From contig JAQFVV010006271.1 of NCBI GenBank assembly GCA_028023455.1, positions 2,315,335-2,379,334 on the forward strand: a DNA stretch of 64,000 nucleotides. The letters are read 5' to 3'. Positions 13,984 through 24,028 of this stretch are shown one piece after another (the first letter of the stretch is position 1; every line of letters begins with the position of its first letter). A program made the translations under genes and the position numbers. The notes beneath the pieces were generated by a model. The model was given only the letters and a program-made list of their open reading frames with translations. It was not told the DNA's origin and did no database searches. The stretch comes from Epiperipatus broadwayi. Taxonomy: Eukaryota; Onychophora; Udeonychophora; Euonychophora; Peripatidae.

Positions 13984-13986
<3 letters not shown>
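11304..13986 (+). repeat. 3' LTR of the gag-only element
   Basis: This second copy of the 5842-8523 repeat carries the same terminal hairpin (11304-11340), TATA box (12022-12030) and GTTACA end. A hand comparison gives about 97% identity. The differences are mostly C/T and G/A transitions, with a few short indels in the TA-repeat near 13605. It is followed directly by a 60-base (AT)n tract. Confidence 0.85.
12022..12030 (+). promoter_or_regulatory. TATA box in 3' LTR
   Basis: TATAAAAGG lies at the same position as the box at 6560 in the 5' copy. Bases just downstream differ (gggatgg instead of gggaagg), but the box itself is conserved. Confidence 0.45.

Positions 13987-14048
<62 letters not shown>
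13987..14048. repeat. (AT)n microsatellite flanking the LTR element
   Basis: About 60 bases of pure AT dinucleotides directly abut the 3' LTR. They are followed at 14049-14073 by a perfect 8-bp hairpin, TGAGCTGG/CCAGCTCA, and then by shorter TA and CA repeats. Confidence 0.9.
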
Positions 14049-14050
<2 letters not shown>

Positions 14051-14073
14051 AGCTGGTATTTTCTGCCAGCTCA

Positions 14074-15865
14074 TACTCATACATATATATATATATATAC
14101 ACACATGTTTTGTAAAAATAAAATATATACATTGTAATAAAACTTGTTTTATTAGAAATAAATAGACACATATTTTTCTACCTGCTCATATATATATACA
14201 CACATATATATATTTTGCTAAAATATAAATATCATTTTATAATACATACTTTTTAAGAAAAGAAATATAAATTAACACTTAATTTTAAAATGGAGTTTTA
14301 AGAAGTTAAAATAAATTAGATCAAGATCTTACATTTTTGATAAAAGTTTGTCTTTTGTTTAGTCTTTAAAAAAATTCTTAAAGATAGAAGGGAAAAGAAA
14401 GCAATTAATTCTATTGTTGGGGTTTTGACAGTTGAAGGTAATTTTATGCTATCTATTATGCTGATCAATTGGAGTGTTTCTTTGGAATTTTGAAATAAAA
14501 TATGAATTAAAAGAAGAGAATATTAAAGGTGTGAACTGAGACTTTGAAAAAAAAAAACTATAAATTATGGACTTTTCTTTTGTTTAAATTAATTGGAATT
14601 TTTCTGCCAAACAATACAGAATGTATAAGTTTAAATTTGGCTTGGACTCATCAATAGTCAAAAAATTGTAAAATTACATTAAAAAAAATAAGAAGAAAGC
14701 ACAAAGAGAAAATGTTGAGCAGCTAGATTTTGGGAACCTCTTTCTATTACCACCTGGAACTGCCTTGTAAATGCCGGACATAGAGAGCTAGCTGAGGAGA
14801 ACGGACTGGAAGAAAACCACGATGAATATAAAGTGAAATATTCCATCCACACAGGATCTACACTGATCGATCAGGGTAAATATACTTTTTTTTATTATAA
14901 TCTCAAGAAACATTTGCGTAATAGAATTAAAAAAAAAGCTTCACTTCAAATATCCCAAAGTTTCAACAATAGAAAGGGGGGATATGTAATCTTTAAGTAT
15001 ATGTATTTACTAATCCAAATTAATCTGTATTATATTTTTGTGTTATGTTTTATTAAGTAAACGTACCTTTGGATTCTGTGATTGTTGTTCTGATAATGTA
15101 TAGATATGAATAAGAAAATTGTATACTTGATCTAAGGGTAAGTAAAATTTAAAAGGATAAGATTTAACATTAGAATGAGGAGGTTTGAGTGGATTTTGTT
15201 TTAACAAACACACTCTTATAGTAAGTCACCTTGAGTGCACTCATAGTTATATACCATGTTTTTTTGATGTAAATATTGGTAGAGTGACGGCACATGATCC
15301 TTTGAGAACGATACATGTTAATTTTTGATTAGAAAGAAAAAGGATCATGAGGGTTGATTTGACAAGTGTGAGGGAAGGGAATAAACAACAAATAGAATAA
15401 AGGTATAATAAATATTTCAACAACAGTGAAGTGTCCATCTCTTTCTTTTGATTTATTATAATTAATTCTTATATTTCATTTTGTAATCTTTTGGTCGTAA
15501 AAAGGAAATTATTTTAAGGTTTGCATTTGGTGATTGCCATTTGTAAATAAATTAACCATTATTATAGAAACTTTATAATATGGTCTAGGCTTAAATGCTT
15601 GGTGGCACCCTCTAATGGCCACCATTTGTTGCAATCTCTTGAAATTTAAAAGCATAACTAAATGTTTTGTCACAATATTAATATATATATATATATATAT
15701 CACCTGATTATATTTCAAAATCATAGAGATTGATTTAAAAATAATTTGATTGAGAGATTTTTTCCTATTGTTATTAAAAAGCTGAATTCTTCCATCTAAA
15801 AGCTTGGAAAAAAGGGTTTTTTCTAATTAATTAAGATTTAATTAATGTTTTAAAGAAAAGAAAAT
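14074..15865. other. A+T-rich DNA, no gene recognised
   Basis: This stretch contains short TA/CA repeats near 14080-14220 and A+T-rich sequence throughout. A slightly richer patch at 14720-14875 and the 75-codon frame at 14833-15060 resemble nothing I know. Another (AT)n lies near 15680-15700. I see no supported gene. Confidence 0.4.
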
Positions 15866-16456
15866 AGCCCTGGTTAGATTTTATTTTAATTAAGATTTGT
15901 TAGGAGATAAAGAATAAGATAAACATTTTTTGTTAATGCATTTAGTTTTAGCTTCTTTCAGTGAATCCTTTGGCATTTAGTTTTTTTGAATAGAATAGAA
16001 TTGCTAGAAAACCATTTTTTTGAAATAAAAGAAGAAAAAAAATCATCTTGTTATTATCATAGACATTTTGATCTTCAAACCAATTTCCTAAAACAAGATA
16101 CATATGCTTATTACTGGGGACTAGTGACCAACAATTCCGAATGCAAAAACTACCAGCATTGCAGAAAAAAATATCATAGGTATGCCGTGGTAAAAACCTG
16201 TTTAAGACAAACCTCAGAGCTCTGAAGTCATTTCAACATCAATGTGTCATAATTTAAAATTATTTGAGACTGATCTATAAATCAGCCTTCATACTCCATG
16301 ATCAATTTTACAGTTAACATAATCAAGGAAAAAAAAGGAAAAGAAAACAACAGCAGTGTACACTTTTTGGAACTGAACATTGCATATGCCTTTGGGACAA
16401 ATTACAATGGAGAGTTTAATCCTCGAAGAAAAGTAAATATTATCTTAACCAGGGCT
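15866..16456. mobile_element. Copy A of a 0.6 kb element with AGCCCTGGTTA inverted ends
   Basis: The segment begins AGCCCTGGTTA and ends TTAACCAGGGCT, giving terminal inverted repeats of about 11 bp. A second copy lies at 39396-40019. The two align over much of their right halves, including tgtcataattt/tgtcttaattt, gaaactgat/gagactgat, cagtgtac/tagtgtac and tattcttaaccagggctta. I see no transposase and no clear target duplication, so it is best called a MITE-like non-autonomous element of unknown superfamily. It sits immediately beside a Penelope-like element, as does the other copy. Confidence 0.5.
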
Positions 16457-16704
16457 TAAGCTTGCTATTTAACACAAACAAGGGAAAGGAAAATGAACTT
16501 ATGATAGGATTATTCATATAAGTTTATTTATTTTTAATTGATTTATTATAATATTTTTTATTATTCTTTACTATTGTGACATGTGAATGGTAAAAAAAAA
16601 ATTAATTCGAGAGTTTATTTACATCAGTTGGGAATTTGAGTGTATCGAAAATCTTTATCTTATATATATAATATTTAATATTTTCATGGTTATATGATGT
16701 AGAT

Positions 16705-18235
16705 AAATTGTTATTTTTGGGAATAAACCGTGTATTATTTTGCATTACAATCCGATATTTCGAGGACTAGCAACCGCTATTATCAAGGTTAACTTTTGAA
16801 AGAAAAATCATTAGATCTCAAACAATAACATGACTCAGTGCAAGATAAAAAATGAGATTCAACTTGAAGTACTTCAACATTCACAATATGAGGTTTATCA
16901 AAATGTTTATTTCCCTCAATTTTTTCACCTATTAATTTTAAGTTAATATGAGATAAATGAGAGCTTTCCACATAGCTGGAATAAATTGTGCTTCATCAAC
17001 CCTATTTAAACCAGTAGGTCTCTTTAATATTTTACTTGACTCTCTCATGGTTCTTAAATCATATCTTTCCAAATTAGCAAGTATTTTTGTATTGTCAAAA
17101 TCAGGTTTGTGACCAATTTATAAAAAATGGAAAGTAAAAACTGATGTGCTAATTTTTTTGATGAAAAGCATTTATATGTTTCTTAATTCTGACATTAATT
17201 CATCTAATAGACTGACTTACATAGCTTCGTGAGCCCTGAAAACAGAATTTCATAAACTCCTTGGTGTTCCAAAAATATTTTTTCTTTAGGTTTATATAAA
17301 AATCACCAATTTTTTTTTGTCAGTAAAAAAAGTAGCTTTTATATTAAACAAGACAGCCATCTACTGATTTTATCAGTAACCCCTTTAATATAAGGTAAAA
17401 TTACTCTATTAAAAGAGGAATTGTCAATTCTATCCTCTTTTTAGTATTAATGTTATGTAAAGCCGTACATATGATGTTTTTATTATAATTATTAGAAAGA
17501 AGAATATTTTTTGTAAGTTCTATTTCTTGAGTAAGATGTTCTTTATCAGATAAATTATAAGCTCTAGTCAAAATATTCTTTGCTACAGAAAAAAATTGTG
17601 CAGGATGATGATGAGAATTAAAATTAAGATATGTGTTTGTATGGGTAGATTTTTTGTAAACTGATATTGACAATGTTTCATCACATTTTCATGCAATCAA
17701 AACATCTAGAAAGAAAGCGATCTGTTATTTTCCACTTCCATAGTAAATTTAATATTTGGATACCAATTATTTATAAAAACAAGAATAGAATTTGAAGCAT
17801 CAATGCCATGAGGCCATATGACAAATGAATCATCCATATATCTAAACCAAATAAAAAGTTTTTTTAGTAGCTGCACATAATACTTGACTTTCAAAATTAT
17901 TCATGAAAAGATCAGAAATTACAGGTGAAAGTGGAAGTCTCTTAGAATGTCCTTTAATTTGTTTAAACTTTTGAGAATTATAAACAAAAAATGTATTTTC
18001 AAGGCAATGTTTCACTAATGGAATAATAAAATCATGTAAATAATTGTATTGTGCTATTATACTTAATGCACATCAAAACTAACCAATAAATCAGTTTCAG
18101 TTAGTTTTAAGTTTTTAATTATAGAAATAAAATAACTTGAAATTTTAATTCTTGATGGAATCTTGTCTGTCAATGGTTGTAAGCATTGGGCTAAAAAAAG
18201 ATTTATTTTTTTCAAGATATTAGGAGGAAGTTAAA
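16705..18235 (-). pseudogene. Penelope-like element, 5'-truncated minus copy (PLE-A1)
   Basis: Reading on the minus strand gives, in order, the second half of a Penelope reverse transcriptase and its endonuclease. The catalytic YMDDSFVIWPHG block is at 17790-17850, followed by NIKFTMEVENN. A linker frame at 17401-17673 has SVYKKSTHTNTYLNF, typical of the RT-to-GIY-YIG junction. Beyond it a degenerate GIY-YIG region reads GVYEIPCSG at about 17240. The C-terminal part, about 16780-17100, matches the plus copy at 19525-19860 almost base for base. Several frameshifts and stops make it inactive. The 5' end of the ORF is missing. Near the 3' end (16751-16790) CTTGATAATAGC and CGAAAT flank a weak hairpin, a decayed hammerhead-like motif. 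It lies head to head with PLE-A2. Confidence 0.8.
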
Positions 18236-18359
18236 CTATATTGATTATTTTTTATTGAGAGAACGTATAACGTTAAGCAATATTATCCACCCTGTTCTTG
18301 GGTTTATTTTTGATAAAATTGTTTATTTTCGATCTATTTAAGATTCAGAATTTGAAACT

Positions 18360-19925
18360 GTGAAACAAAAAAAGAAATTTGCTTTATTGATAAGTATAAA
18401 GGAAAAACAATTTCCAAATAATACTGTGAGTGATTCACATGTAAAAAAAAATTCCATCGTTAACTTTCTTCTGATGAAATTTCTCTGTTGGCCAAAAGTT
18501 TTAAATATGCACTGGCTCCTAGACATGTTCCAGTTAAAAATATCATATGCAATATAGAATCTTCCTTAAAAATATAAACTTACACACATCTGATCTTATT
18601 AGATTTAAAGTTTGTGATGTCTTAAAAAATATTAAACCATCAAAAAATAATTTATGTAAAGGAGAATTTATTGCACTTCAAAATTTAAAAAAAGATAATT
18701 CTATTGTTGTTATTCCAGAAGATAAAAGAAATTCGAAGATTGTTCTTAATCTTTTAGATTATAATAATAAAATTGTAGATTTATTAAATTATGGAACTTA
18801 TAAAAAGATTATTAGAGATTCTCTGACATATTTAGAAAAAAAGACAAAATGTCTAATCAAACGTTTTAGTATAGATGAATATATGAAAATTAAAATTTCT
18901 CCAAGGGAAGATTCTTCATTATATCCTAAAGTTTATGGTTTGCCAAAAATTCATAAACCTGAGATACCATTGTAACCTATTGTGTGTGCTATAGGTTCTC
19001 CCACACATGCTTTGGCTCATATTTAGCCCAATGCTTACAGCCATTGACAGACAAGATTCCTTCAAGAATTAAAAATTCAAGTCATTTTACTTCTATAATT
19101 ACAAAGTTAAAACTAACTGGAACTGATTTATTGGTTAGTTTTAATGTTTCTTCTATGTTTGCTAATATTCCTGTTGAAGAAGCATTAAGTATAACAGCAC
19201 AATACAATGATTTACCTGAATTTATTATTCCATTAGCGAAGCATTACCTTGAAAATACATTTTTTATTTATAATTCTTAAAAGTTTAAACAAATTAAAGG
19301 GACTTTCTATGGGATCTCCACTATCACCTGTAATTACTGATCTTTTCATGGATAATTTGAAAGTCAAGTATTATGTACAGCTACTAAATACCTTCTATTT
19401 GGCTTAGATATGTGGATGATACATTTGTCATATGGCCTAATGACATTGATGCCTTAAATTCTTTTCTTGGTTTTATAAATAATTGGCATCCAAATATTAA
19501 ATTTAAAAATATTAAATTTAAAAATTGGTCACAAACCTGATTTTGACAATACAAAAGTACTTGCTAATTTGGAAAGATATGATTTAAGAACCATGAAAGA
19601 GTCAATTGAAATATTAGAGAGACCTACTGGTTTAAATAGGGCTGATGATGCACAACATATTTCAGCTATATGGAAACCATTCATTTTATCTATTATTAAC
19701 TTAAAATTAATAGGTGAAAAAACTGAGGGAAATAAACATTTTGATATGCCTCATATTTGTGAATGCTGAACTACTTCAAGTTGAATCTCATTTTTCATCT
19801 CGCACTGAGTCACATTATTGTTCAAGATCTAATGATTTTTCTTTCAAAAGTAAACCTTGATAATAGTGTTTGCTAGTCCATCGGATTGCAAGGCAAAAAA
19901 ATACACAGTTATTCCCAAAAATAAC
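18360..19925 (+). pseudogene. Penelope-like element, plus copy (PLE-A2)
   Basis: Of the two inverted copies this one keeps more of the N-terminal half. At 18547-18975 the protein ends in PKVYGLPKIHKPEIPL, the hallmark of Penelope reverse transcriptases. The next codon, normally Arg, is a stop (18973), and the frame shifts. At 18984-19280 come SFNVSSMFANIPVEEAL (the first catalytic Asp is Asn here) and then ENTFFIYN. The YVDDTFVIWP box is at 19402-19435 in another frame. The junction at about 19500-19525 lacks the whole linker and GIY-YIG domain that the minus copy retains. The C-terminal stretch (19569-19769) contains MKESIEILERPTGLNRADDA. It ends beside an (AT)n tract. The element is dead because of stops, frameshifts and the internal deletion. 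Confidence 0.8.
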
Positions 19926-21000
19926 AATATATATATATATATATATATATATTGAAACAGTCAGCTTTGTCAACCTTACTGTTTCACCTACTATATACTA
20001 TAGTAGTATTTCTATATAAGTATCTATCACTAAATCTCGTATATCAGGTTAATATTATATCCAAATCAGGCTGGATTTAAATATAAAGGTATTAGTTATG
20101 TATGTGTGCATATATTTTAAGACTACAAGGTAAAATATGTATCTGTATATGTAAAAAACCCATATATACACACACATATATTTCTAGGAGTAAATTAATG
20201 AAAACTGCATTGTATGTGTAACGAGAGACTACATATATGCAGGAAAGAATAATGTTAACAGATTTAAAACATTATAAATTTATTTATTTAAAATATTTAT
20301 TCTAAAGAAAATTAATATTTGAAATTATTGTATATTTCTCCATATATTGCTAAATTAAATAATCAAGTTACATATATAACCAGATGTTTTCCATTTAGAT
20401 TTGTTTTCGAAAAATTGGTATTATAAAATTTAATCTTTTTCGCTCTAATGTGACCTAATTACAAAACTAAAAGTAACACTAACTTGTAGGATAAATTATC
20501 CTGAGTAATTAAAAAGAAATCGTGAATGACCGGATGTAAAACTTCGCTATAAGAAATAAAAACAAGGTAATTATACGATTCTAGGAATACAGCAAGAAAA
20601 TTAGCAAAACAAATCTAGAAAATTACTATGACTGAGAAGAGGGGGGGGGGGTTAGCTGAATATATAAGATTCTGCAGCCATTTTGAAAGGATTTGGACAT
20701 TATTTCATTTAACAACTTTTGTTTAAAATTATTAATTAAAATGCAAGTTGAGTAGAAGGCAAATTTCCTTGCCTTCCTGACTCAAGAAGTCTACCAATGC
20801 GGGAAGCAGTGAAGGAAAAGCCATAGGAAGCAGATGCCTATTTTCATCCTCAACATGAAACAAGTACAAGCAGCAGAGAGCCTGGTAAAAAACTTTCCTC
20901 TACTTAAAGATTAATAACTCAGATAAAATGCGATAATTCCTAAAGCTAGCTAAATTTAAACTCTATGGCCATAACAATAATGTAAATTTAAAACCACAAC

Positions 21001-21110
21001 TAAATGTAATTTTGATTTCTTTATTTTTCTTTAAATCCACTACTAAATGTAATTTTGATTTCTTTATTTTTCTTTAAATCCACTACTAAATGTAATGTTG
21101 ATTTCTTTTG
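21001..21110. repeat. 43-bp tandem repeat, 2.5 copies
   Basis: Units starting taaatgtaattttgatttct lie at 21001, 21044 and 21087. The first two are nearly identical and the third is truncated. The array lies within the proposed LTR of element 2. Confidence 0.8.
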
Positions 21111-22752
21111 TTTTCACCTTAAAATCTTGCCTGATTTAATGATTTAATTTAATATCATATTTATTGATTTACATACTCTATGCATTTATTAATTTATGTG
21201 TTGGTTTGCTAAGTTATCTCCGATTGATCTAGTTCAACATAATTACAGTTTTCTGACTTATTTAGTTGTGACTTGCTTAAAGTGATTGATTTTAAATTAA
21301 TTATTATAAATTTCATTACATATAATTTTAAATGCTTTATTCTAAATTGTGTCTAATTTTAAATGCTTCATTCTAAGATGATAATTAAGTTTCTAGATTA
21401 TTTTACATATTTTCACTTAATGATATGTGCTTTTACATATTTTAATATAATAATAATATTTGCCTTAATTAGTTCTTGTACACAACTTAAATTTGTCTTG
21501 AACTGGGTCAATCAGATATAAACTAATTGTGTTGCAATTCCATTTTAACTATTCTAAAACAGAATCAAATTTTGATATCTGTTCATTAAACATACATTCT
21601 TTCTAAGTAAGTCTATGCCGTTTTATGATTTTCCATTGCTTAGTAGTTTGTGCTATATTTATTTAAAATGGGATTTTACTATTGACTAAATTGCTTAGTG
21701 AGGAGCCATTTCGTCTTCACACCTAGAGATATTATAGCATTTAGGATGCAAAAGAAACCCATTTCAAAAGGGGTAAACTATCTTGTTTTAAGAGTTAATT
21801 AGAAAGCTTACAGCTGCTTTAAAATAGTTTTGCTTTCAAGATATTTAACTAATGTTTAGCTGGAGTGATTGAGATACAGCATAGAGCTATAACTTTAGAT
21901 CTTAAGGCCCAATAATGTGCTGTACTTCCTTTCAGAGTTATAAATTCCTATATAGATAGCTTTACAAATTAGATTCCTAGTTTTTCCTTAATAGCATAAT
22001 TATACATGCTACCAAATGAACTGATATACGGTAGTTTCATGAAGGAAACTAGTGTTTAGCATCATAAAATTTTAATTATATAATGTGGTCAGTGGTGCAA
22101 GTGTGTTTTTAAGAAATACTATGGTGTGTATATATATATATATATATATGTTGCTGTATTCCTTAATGGTTTGTACGTGGTCGCACTGAACCATTACTCT
22201 TAGTTCAGGCAATTTTCTTCTTCAGATGGTGGACAGGTTCAAACTGCCCCATTCTGCATCCTTAGGAACAGAGCATGAGACTCCCACAGAGCATAAGACT
22301 CACACTCAAATAAATTGCTCGATCACTGGACTAAAAGGTCATTATTTTATTTCCACAGCAATGAATATGGTTACTTGGTAAAAATCTTATAAAAAGATTC
22401 TCAAGAAGCAAAGGCTATATCAGACATTATATTTTCTATATGCCATGGTATCTGAAGTCTGACTGCCAATCATCAGTTCATCCAGCCATAGTAATTGTAT
22501 TTTCAGCTTCGATCTGAGTTCGAGTCAAATTTTATAAGCACACAAGCTATATAGAGAATATTAAGTATTCATGTTTGATAAAATGTCATATTCTTTATCA
22601 ATATGTATAATCACTTCTGCTAGCTCTGGATCAGATCTAGACCCTATCATATAGCATAAACTAGGCATAGATGGTCATCAACAAATTAACCCCGATCTAT
22701 AATGTAATCTTAAGGCTCACGAAAATATAAATTTTATACCTATAATTTCTTC

Positions 22753-23078
22753 ATCACCTGTGAGTGATATCTATATGTAGAAACTCAATTAAATGATTTG
22801 TAATCCAAACTACAATCACCTGCACATGATTGGAATTGCTATATAAACAGTTAAATCATCACCTATAAGTGATATATGTATTTGTAATAAACCTAATGTA
22901 ACTAACCAAAATGATTCATGTCACCTGTGAGTGATTTACATTGCCCAAATGTATACGTAAAATAAAGACATATGTAACTAGGCAAACCATAAATGATTAT
23001 AACTCCAGTCATCACTTGCATGTGAATCCCAAACTCAAATATGAAATTGTATCCCTAACTTAGTCACCTGGATGTGAT
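22753..23078. repeat. Array of ATCACCTGTGAGTGAT-like motifs
   Basis: Six imperfect palindromic 16-mers of the form ATCACCTnnnnGTGAT lie at about 22753, 22815, 22858, 22919, 23011 and 23063, spaced 43-92 bases apart in otherwise A+T-rich DNA. The intervening sequence is only loosely repetitive. They could be decayed tandem repeats or protein-binding sites within the LTR. Confidence 0.55.
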
Positions 23079-23552
23079 ACAACCAATATAGCCAAGTTAT
23101 AGTCATCATTTTCATTTATTGATTTTAAAATTTAATTTTCATTAAATTATGTTTAAATTTAACTTTTGTGTCATGTCTCAATGTTGCTCATTGGTAAGTC
23201 TTTATTGATTAGTTAATCATTAGTTAAGAATCACAATCCATATTTTATAATTATGTTCTGCCACACACATCGTCTATATAGCTATACTCATTAATAAGTC
23301 AACTTATCCTAGTCTTGTGCTTTACTGATGTGCTATTGCCAGCACGTGATGAAAGAAAATGCTGCTGTGGCCCCATATGTGTCATCCGGCAAGGGTGGTA
23401 AATCTTTGGTCATTAGTAAAGGAGTTGGGGCTATATCATACAATGTGGTTAGTACCACTCTATGCTGGTAAGCCTTGGTATGATTTACTAAAGTTCTGGA
23501 TTTTGTTGCGCAAATGTACAGATTTGACTGTTACAGTAGATTTTTTTTATAA

Positions 23553-24028
23553 GGTATGGCACCCAATGTGGGGCTTTTGAATATCAACCTGCATACCTGA
23601 AACGGAATGTTGACATAGGTGTGTTTTTCCATATCACTTATTATATATGTGTATAAATTTTATCTCCAGGTGTGTAGCACCAACTAAGGCTTTTGAATAT
23701 AAACCTGCATACCTGAGAGGGGATGTTGACATAGGTGTGTGTCCATATCACTTATTATATATAGCCAACTATATTCTTTTACATAAATATATATTTATTA
23801 TTTATCTTTTCAACATATTTGTTCGTTATCATTTATAATATTAATTGTCATTAAAGTCTTGCTCATACCCTTCTATTATATATATGCATAGTAAATTTTT
23901 TTCTCCGGATATGTTGCACCAACTGAGACTTTTGAATACAAACCTGCATACTTGAGAGAGGATGTTGAAATAGATGTATGTCCATAAGCAGTTGTAGTAT
24001 ATATATATGTGTGTATAAAAAAAATCCA
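23553..24028 (+). repeat. Three direct repeats each carrying a primer-binding-site-like core
   Basis: Units begin at 23553, 23669 and 23907. Each has g(c/t)acc(c/a)a(a/c)t, then ggcttttgaata(t/c), (a/c)aacctgcatacctga, ggatgttga(c/a)ata and a TA/GT-rich end. The core of each is the tRNA-Lys primer-site sequence in various states of decay. A further similar core, ATGGTGCCCGAGG...TTTGAATAAAC, is at about 24890. The duplications extend the leader of element 2 upstream of gag. Confidence 0.65.
23557..23581 (+). promoter_or_regulatory. Primer-binding site (tRNA-Lys type) of element 2
   Basis: TGGCACCCAATGTGGGGC followed by TTTTGAA matches the tRNA-Lys(CTT) primer site TGGCGCCCAACGTGGGG except for two G/A and C/T changes that look like CpG decay. 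It lies 21 bases after the proposed LTR end. Confidence 0.6.

Larger units (their letters stand above)
5842..13986 (+). mobile_element. LTR retrotransposon with 2.7 kb LTRs and gag only
   Basis: Two direct repeats of about 2682 bp (5842-8523 and 11304-13986) begin TGAAACAGTAAGG and end CTGACCGTTACA, the TG...CA form of LTRs. They enclose a 2.78 kb internal part with one gag-like ORF (9910-10959) and no protease, reverse transcriptase, RNase H or integrase. Both outer flanks are (AT)n, so a 4-6 bp target duplication (atat or atatat) is present but cannot be told from the microsatellite. A hand comparison of the LTRs gives about 70 differences, mostly transitions, so insertion was fairly recent but not new. 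Its layout matches the TR-GAG class of gag-only elements described in plants. Mobility would need enzymes from a related full-length element. Relatives lie at 19953-27570 and 53866-58560. Confidence 0.85.
19953..23535 (+). repeat. 5' LTR (3.6 kb) of decayed LTR element 2
   Basis: The segment starts TGAAACAGTCAGC right after (AT)n and ends GACTGTTACA, the same termini as the intact LTR at 5842-8523. TGAAACAGT pairs with ACTGTTTCA at 19978-19986, giving the same kind of terminal hairpin, followed by CACCTAC as in the other LTR. The bases after the proposed end (a T-run, then a tRNA-Lys primer-binding-site-like sequence at 23557) match the layout after the intact LTR. Inside lie a run of ten G near 20641, 43-bp tandem repeats (21001-21110), (AT)n near 22130 and an array of TCACCTG..GTGAT motifs (22753-23078). 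No matching 3' LTR was found. Confidence 0.55.

Noticed and set aside
13926-14171. 81-codon minus ORF rich in Tyr-Ile repeats
   Set aside because: It is a reading of the (AT)n microsatellite. The same applies to 5695-5889 and 52709-52945.
15986-16225. 79-codon plus ORF with His/Tyr/Cys
   Set aside because: It lies inside the AGCCCTGGTTA element, and the corresponding part of copy B does not keep the frame.
21001-21110. Direct repeats as a CRISPR array
   Set aside because: Units are contiguous tandem copies without unique spacers, and the DNA is eukaryotic.
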